Positions 60,656 to 64,000 of a stretch of DNA of 64,000 nucleotides are shown piece after piece. This DNA comes from Streptomyces sp. GS7 (GTDB taxonomy: Bacteria; Actinomycetota; Actinomycetes; Streptomycetales; Streptomycetaceae), in the NCBI RefSeq assembly GCF_009834125.1, contig NZ_CP047146.1:6379501-6443500 (forward strand), given 5' to 3'. The notes beneath the pieces were generated by a model. That model did not search any database, was not told the DNA's origin, and worked only from the letters and a program-made list of their open reading frames with translations. A program made the translations under genes and the position numbers. Numbering within the stretch: position 1 is the stretch's first letter; each line of letters opens with the position of its first letter.

Positions 60656-62608
60656 ATGACGTCAGTTCTCCGCGCACACCCCCGCCTCCGCAGCAGACCC
60701 CGGCGCCACCGCACACCGGCCCCCCTCGCCGCCCTCGCCGCGCTGACCGCCACCGCCCTCACCGCCCTGGCGACCGCCCCCGCCCAGGGCGCGCAGGACG
60801 CCCCCTCGGGCGGCTTCGACCAGCAGGTCCTCTTCAAGGCGGCCCGGGAGAAGGGGTACTTCTGCTTCCGGGTGCCCACCGTCGTGCGGACCCCCCGCGG
60901 CACCCTCCTCGCGTTCGCCGAGGGCCGGGTGCACGACTGCGGTGACGCGGGCGACATCGACCTCGTCCTCAAGCGCTCCACCGACGGCGGCCGGACCTGG
61001 GGCCCGCTGCGGGTCGTCAACCACGGCAACGGCGACACCCACGGCAACCCGACGCCCATCGTGGACCGCCGCACCGGCCGCGTCGTCATCGCCGAGACCT
61101 ACAACAAGGGCCGCACCGACGGCCTCAGTTGCGACGTCCCCTGCGACCGCACCCCGCACCTCCAGTACAGCGACGACGACGGCACCACCTGGTCCGCGCC
61201 CCGGGACCTCACCCCGCGCATCCGCCCCCGGCAGTGGAACTCCTGGTACGCCACCGGGCCCGTGCACGGCATCCAGCTCACCAGGGGCCGGTACGCGGGC
61301 CGCCTGCTGTTCGGCGTCAACGCCGAGAGCTACGCGGGCCACCGGATAACCGCCAACCACGCCGCCCTGATCCACAGCGACGACGGGGGCGCCACCTGGA
61401 GGATCGGCGCAGTCGACACCTGGCCGATCGCCGCGGACGGCACCTTCCGCCAGAAGCCCTCCGAAATGACCCTCCTGGAACGCTCCGACGGCTCCGTCTA
61501 TGTCAACGGGCGGGAGCAGGACGGCACCGACCTGGGCAACCGCACCGCGGCGGTCAGTCGCGACGGCGGCGACTCCTTCACGGCCCCGTTCCGCGCCATC
61601 CCCGACCTCTACACCCCGATGGTGCAGGCCTCGTCGCTGCTCCTGCCGCACTCGTCCGCCGCCGGGGGCCGCAGCCGCACCCTGCTCGCCGCGCCCGCCG
61701 ACCCCGACCGCCGGCGCACCATGACCATCCGGTCCTCCTACGACGAGGGCCGCACCTGGGAAGGCGTCGACCGCGGCGCCCGGGTCACCGCCGACTGGTC
61801 CGGCTACTCGGACCTGGTCGCCATCTCCCCCCACGTCACCGGCCTGCTCTACGAGGGCGGCACCGCCGACGCCCGCGACGAGATCCGCTTCGCCCGCTTC
61901 ACCGAGGACTGGCTCGGGCCGCGCCGCGCCCCGGACCCGACCACGCCCGACACCGCCCGCGGCGCCCGCCCGGCGCTGGTCCTGGGCGGCGCCCGCCCCA
62001 CCACCGGCCCGTTCGGCCGCGCGCTGTCCTTCGACGGCAGGGACGCCGCCGTCCGCCTCCCCTTCCGCCCCTCGCTCCCCCTGGACAGCGACGACTTCAC
62101 CTGCACCCTGTGGTTCCGCTACCGGGCCACGCGCGGGGAGCAACCGCTGCTGTGGATGGGCGGGGTGGGCGGCACCTCCCCGCAGGTCGCGGTGGTCGGC
62201 GACCCCGCGCACCGCCGGATCACCGCCCGTCTGACGGCCGTCGACGGGGCCCGGCCCCCCGCCACCGCCCAGGTGTCGTCCGACGGCGCCCACAACGACG
62301 GGGGCTGGCACCACCTCGCGCTGCGCCGCACCCGCGGCCGGCTGCTGCTCACGGTGGACGGCACCGCGACCACCACCGCCACCGACGTCCCCGGGTCGGT
62401 CAGCCGCACCTCGGTCTTCGGCGTCCACCTGGGCCAGCGGCCCGACGGCCGCGCCCAGTTCACCGGCGCCCTCGCCGAGGTACGCGTCTACCGGCGGGCC
62501 CTGACCGACTCCGAGCTCTCCCGGGTCCGGGGCACCGACGCCCCGGTCGCCGGCCCGCTGGTCCTCGGGCTCCCGCTGGACCGGGTGACCGGGGGCGGAC
62601 CGGACTGA
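60656..62608 (+). CDS. Secreted sialidase with C-terminal LamG-like domain
   Basis: An exo-alpha-sialidase of about 650 residues with an Arg-rich signal peptide (LAALAALTATALTALATAPA, about residues 1-47). The catalytic six-bladed propeller follows. The Arg-triad motif FRIP appears as YFCFRVPTVV near residue 70, and at least five Asp boxes (SxDxGxTW) follow: STDGGRTWGP, YSDDDGTTWS, HSDDGGATWR, SRDGGDSFTA and SYDEGRTWEG. EGRVHDCGD carries the catalytic Asp region. Residues about 450-640 are a concanavalin-like LamG domain (RALSFDGRDAAVRLPF, FTCTLWFRYRATRG) for carbohydrate binding. It would release sialic acid outside the cell. Its 3' end overlaps the convergent transporter gene by 121 bases. 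Confidence 0.92.
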   Translation: MTSVLRAHPRLRSRPRRHRTPAPLAALAALTATALTALATAPAQGAQDAPSGGFDQQVLFKAAREKGYFCFRVPTVVRTPRGTLLAFAEGRVHDCGDAGDIDLVLKRSTDGGRTWGPLRVVNHGNGDTHGNPTPIVDRRTGRVVIAETYNKGRTDGLSCDVPCDRTPHLQYSDDDGTTWSAPRDLTPRIRPRQWNSWYATGPVHGIQLTRGRYAGRLLFGVNAESYAGHRITANHAALIHSDDGGATWRIGAVDTWPIAADGTFRQKPSEMTLLERSDGSVYVNGREQDGTDLGNRTAAVSRDGGDSFTAPFRAIPDLYTPMVQASSLLLPHSSAAGGRSRTLLAAPADPDRRRTMTIRSSYDEGRTWEGVDRGARVTADWSGYSDLVAISPHVTGLLYEGGTADARDEIRFARFTEDWLGPRRAPDPTTPDTARGARPALVLGGARPTTGPFGRALSFDGRDAAVRLPFRPSLPLDSDDFTCTLWFRYRATRGEQPLLWMGGVGGTSPQVAVVGDPAHRRITARLTAVDGARPPATAQVSSDGAHNDGGWHHLALRRTRGRLLLTVDGTATTTATDVPGSVSRTSVFGVHLGQRPDGRAQFTGALAEVRVYRRALTDSELSRVRGTDAPVAGPLVLGLPLDRVTGGGPD

Positions 62609-63645
62609 CCCCGCCCGGCGCCGGCGGCGTCCGGCGCCTCCCCCCCTTCCGCTTCCGCCGCATCTGCCGCATCCGCCCTTGCCGCATACCGCTTCGCGAG
62701 CACCGCGCACACCATCAACTGCATCTGGTGGAACAGCATCAGCGGCAGCACCGCCAGCCCGGCCTGGGCGCCGAAGAGGACACTGGCCATCGGGAGCCCG
62801 GCGGCCAGGCTCTTCTTCGAACCGGCGAAGGTGATCGCGATCCGGTCCGCCCGCGGGAAGCCCAGCCGCTTCGAGCCGTACGAGGTGACGGTCAGCATGG
62901 CCGCCAGCAGGACCGCCTCCACGCCCAGGAGGCACAGCAGCCGCAGCGGGGAGACCTGGTGCCAGATGCCCTGGACCATCCCGGCGCTGAACGCGGCGTA
63001 GACGACCAGCAGGATCGAACCGCGGTCCACGAAACCGAGGACCTTCTTGCGGCGGACGAGGAACCCGGCCATCCAGCGCCGCAGTAACTGCCCCGCGAGG
63101 AACGGCAGCAGCAGCTGGCAGACGATCGAGACGAGCGAGTGCGCGGAGAAGCCGCCGCCGTTGCCGTGCAGCACCAGTGCGGCCAGCAGCGGCGTGACGA
63201 CGATCCCGACGATGCTGGAGAACGACCCGGCGCAGATCGCCGCCGCCACATTGCCGCGCGCTATGGAGGTGAACGCGATCGACGACTGGACCGTCGACGG
63301 CACCAGGCACAGGAACAGCAGGCCGGTGTAGAGGTTCGGCGGCAGGACGTACGGGACCAGGCCGCGGGCGGCCAGGCCGAGCACCGGGAAGACCACGAAG
63401 GTGCAGGCCAGGGTGGTCAGATGGAGGCGCCAGTGACGCAGCCCGTCCATCGCCTCCCGGGTGGAGAGCCGCGCCCCGTAGAGGAAGAAGAGCAGCGCGA
63501 CGGCGCCCGTGGAGGCGCCGTCGGCGACGGTGGCGGCGGGGCCGCGGGCGGGCAGCAGGGCCGCCAGGGCGACGGTCCCGAGCAGCGCCAGGATGTAACC
63601 GTCCACGGGGAGCCGGGAGGGGAGGCGGAACACAGGGCGGCGCAT
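62488..63645 (-). CDS. Bile acid:sodium symporter-like (SBF) transporter
   Basis: A membrane protein of 385 residues with about 9-10 helices. It begins in the membrane (LPVDGYILALLGTVALAALL), and the conserved block LFLCLVPSTVQSSIAFTSIA with ARGNVAAAICAGSFSSIVGI is typical of the SBF-like subfamily (YfeH type). SLLLFLAGQLL-like helices follow, then FAGSKKSLAAGLPMASVLFG near the end, which is the second crossover motif. Residues after about 325 are a low-complexity Ala/Gly/Ser/Pro tail encoded by DNA antisense to the sialidase end, so the true domain stops about 60 residues earlier. Substrate unknown; characterised relatives carry organic anions with sodium. Divergent from the LysR gene. Confidence 0.85.
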   Translation of the reverse strand: MRRPVFRLPSRLPVDGYILALLGTVALAALLPARGPAATVADGASTGAVALLFFLYGARLSTREAMDGLRHWRLHLTTLACTFVVFPVLGLAARGLVPYVLPPNLYTGLLFLCLVPSTVQSSIAFTSIARGNVAAAICAGSFSSIVGIVVTPLLAALVLHGNGGGFSAHSLVSIVCQLLLPFLAGQLLRRWMAGFLVRRKKVLGFVDRGSILLVVYAAFSAGMVQGIWHQVSPLRLLCLLGVEAVLLAAMLTVTSYGSKRLGFPRADRIAITFAGSKKSLAAGLPMASVLFGAQAGLAVLPLMLFHQMQLMVCAVLAKRYAARADAADAAEAEGGEAPDAAGAGRGQSGPPPVTRSSGSPRTSGPATGASVPRTRESSESVRARR

Positions 63646-63805
63646 GGTCTCTCTTCGGGGTCGGCGGCTCTCGGGCGGCGGGGACGGTGCCCTCCCCAGA
63701 CTGCCGGTCGCCGCGGCGATCGGGAACCCCTCTTACTGTGGTGACTGTCATCATGAATCGAGATGAGCGGGCCCCACGCCGTCCGGCCCGACCCTGGAGG
63801 TTCCC

Positions 63806-64000
63806 GTGTTCGAGCCCGCGCAGCTGCGCACCTTCCTCGCCGTGGCGCAGACGCTGAGCTTCACCCAGGCCGCGCACCGACTCGGGCTGCGGCAGTCGAC
63901 GGTGAGCCAGCACGTGCGGAAGCTGGAGGAGGCCGCCGGGCGGCGGCTGTTCGCCCGGGATACCCATGCCGTGGAACTCACCGAGGACGGCGAGGCGATG
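63806..64000 (+). CDS. LysR-family transcriptional regulator (5' part, cut by window end)
   Basis: The first 65 codons of a LysR-type regulator from a GTG at 63806 with TGGAGG upstream: FEPAQLRTFLAVAQTLSFTQ, the helix-turn-helix AAHRLGLRQSTVSQHVRKLE and the wing region RRLFARDTHAVELTEDGEAM. This is the full DNA-binding domain; the effector domain lies beyond the window. It is divergent from the SBF transporter over 160 bases, the usual place for a LysR target. Confidence 0.9.
   Translation, partial: MFEPAQLRTFLAVAQTLSFTQAAHRLGLRQSTVSQHVRKLEEAAGRRLFARDTHAVELTEDGEAM

Noticed and set aside
60662..63967. Long minus-strand open frame spanning the sialidase and transporter genes
   Set aside because: It crosses two genes with clear motifs (FRIP and Asp boxes; SBF blocks) and its product is low-complexity Gly/Ala/Arg sequence.
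1..64000. CRISPR array or phage structural genes
   Set aside because: No regularly spaced repeats and no capsid, portal, terminase or tail proteins were seen anywhere in the window.

Overview
The window is high-GC DNA with Streptomyces-type coding: strong G/C bias at third codon positions, many GTG starts, 4-base stop/start overlaps, an RHS polymorphic toxin and large STAND ATPases. It is best read as a Streptomyces (or close relative) chromosome segment in which roughly the first 48 kb is accessory DNA stacked at one tRNA-Leu gene and the last 15 kb is ordinary chromosome.

Layout. An intact tRNA-Leu (anticodon GAG) lies on the minus strand at 48435-48519. Its 3' end recurs as two 23-bp degenerate copies in the same orientation at 2339 (22/23 identical) and 34611 (21/23). 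Each of the three copies is preceded within 4-15 bp by a perfect hairpin. I read this as an array of integrative elements inserted one after another at the same tRNA: a left element (start outside the window, ending at 2339, with only the 3' part of a serine recombinase left after an IS5-type transposase remnant replaced the rest), a middle element of about 32 kb (2339-34611, no recombinase recognised), and a right, probably youngest element of about 14 kb (34611-48434) with an apparently intact serine recombinase whose last codons run into the tRNA gene.

Middle element. It carries a lipoprotein; a secreted golvesin/SGNH-hydrolase gene broken by a complete IS630 element and by a separate frameshift; an ESX-type protein/RHS toxin/immunity candidate operon (12196-7046, minus); several gene remnants; and then the most striking feature, a large plus-strand locus at 15345-33806. 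In order this encodes a Crp/Fnr regulator, a class III nucleotidyl-cyclase-like protein, a degenerate P-loop/solenoid protein, an SPFH-like protein, a small protein resembling Pycsar TM effectors, a membrane-anchored VWA protein, a 1160-residue tubulin-like protein, a membrane protein of unknown function, a pseudokinase-GTPase fusion and a GAP1-like tail-anchored protein. Most genes overlap their neighbour by 4-8 bases. A coherent guess is a cyclic-nucleotide-sensing, membrane-attached NTPase complex acting in conflict or stress.

Right element. This looks like a defence island on the minus strand: an NB-ARC/TPR protein; a tightly coupled three-gene operon (TIR-STAND-TPR protein, small unknown protein, and an unusual fusion of an adenylate-forming enzyme with a nucleotidyltransferase); and a STAND gene destroyed by internal deletion and an IS5-family insertion. 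A DNA methyltransferase with a partner gene and the recombinase follow on the plus strand.

Chromosomal part (48.6-64 kb). It holds a DUF2254 membrane protein, an aldehyde dehydrogenase, an oxalate-catabolism set (oxalyl-CoA decarboxylase-like ThDP enzyme, formyl-CoA:oxalate CoA-transferase, OFA-type transporter) with a FadR-like regulator and FdhD, a chorismate mutase, a MarR/quinone-oxidoreductase pair, a secreted sialidase, an SBF-like transporter and the start of a LysR gene. Oxalate would be imported, activated to oxalyl-CoA, decarboxylated to formyl-CoA and released as formate; FdhD, needed for formate dehydrogenase, fits that end product.
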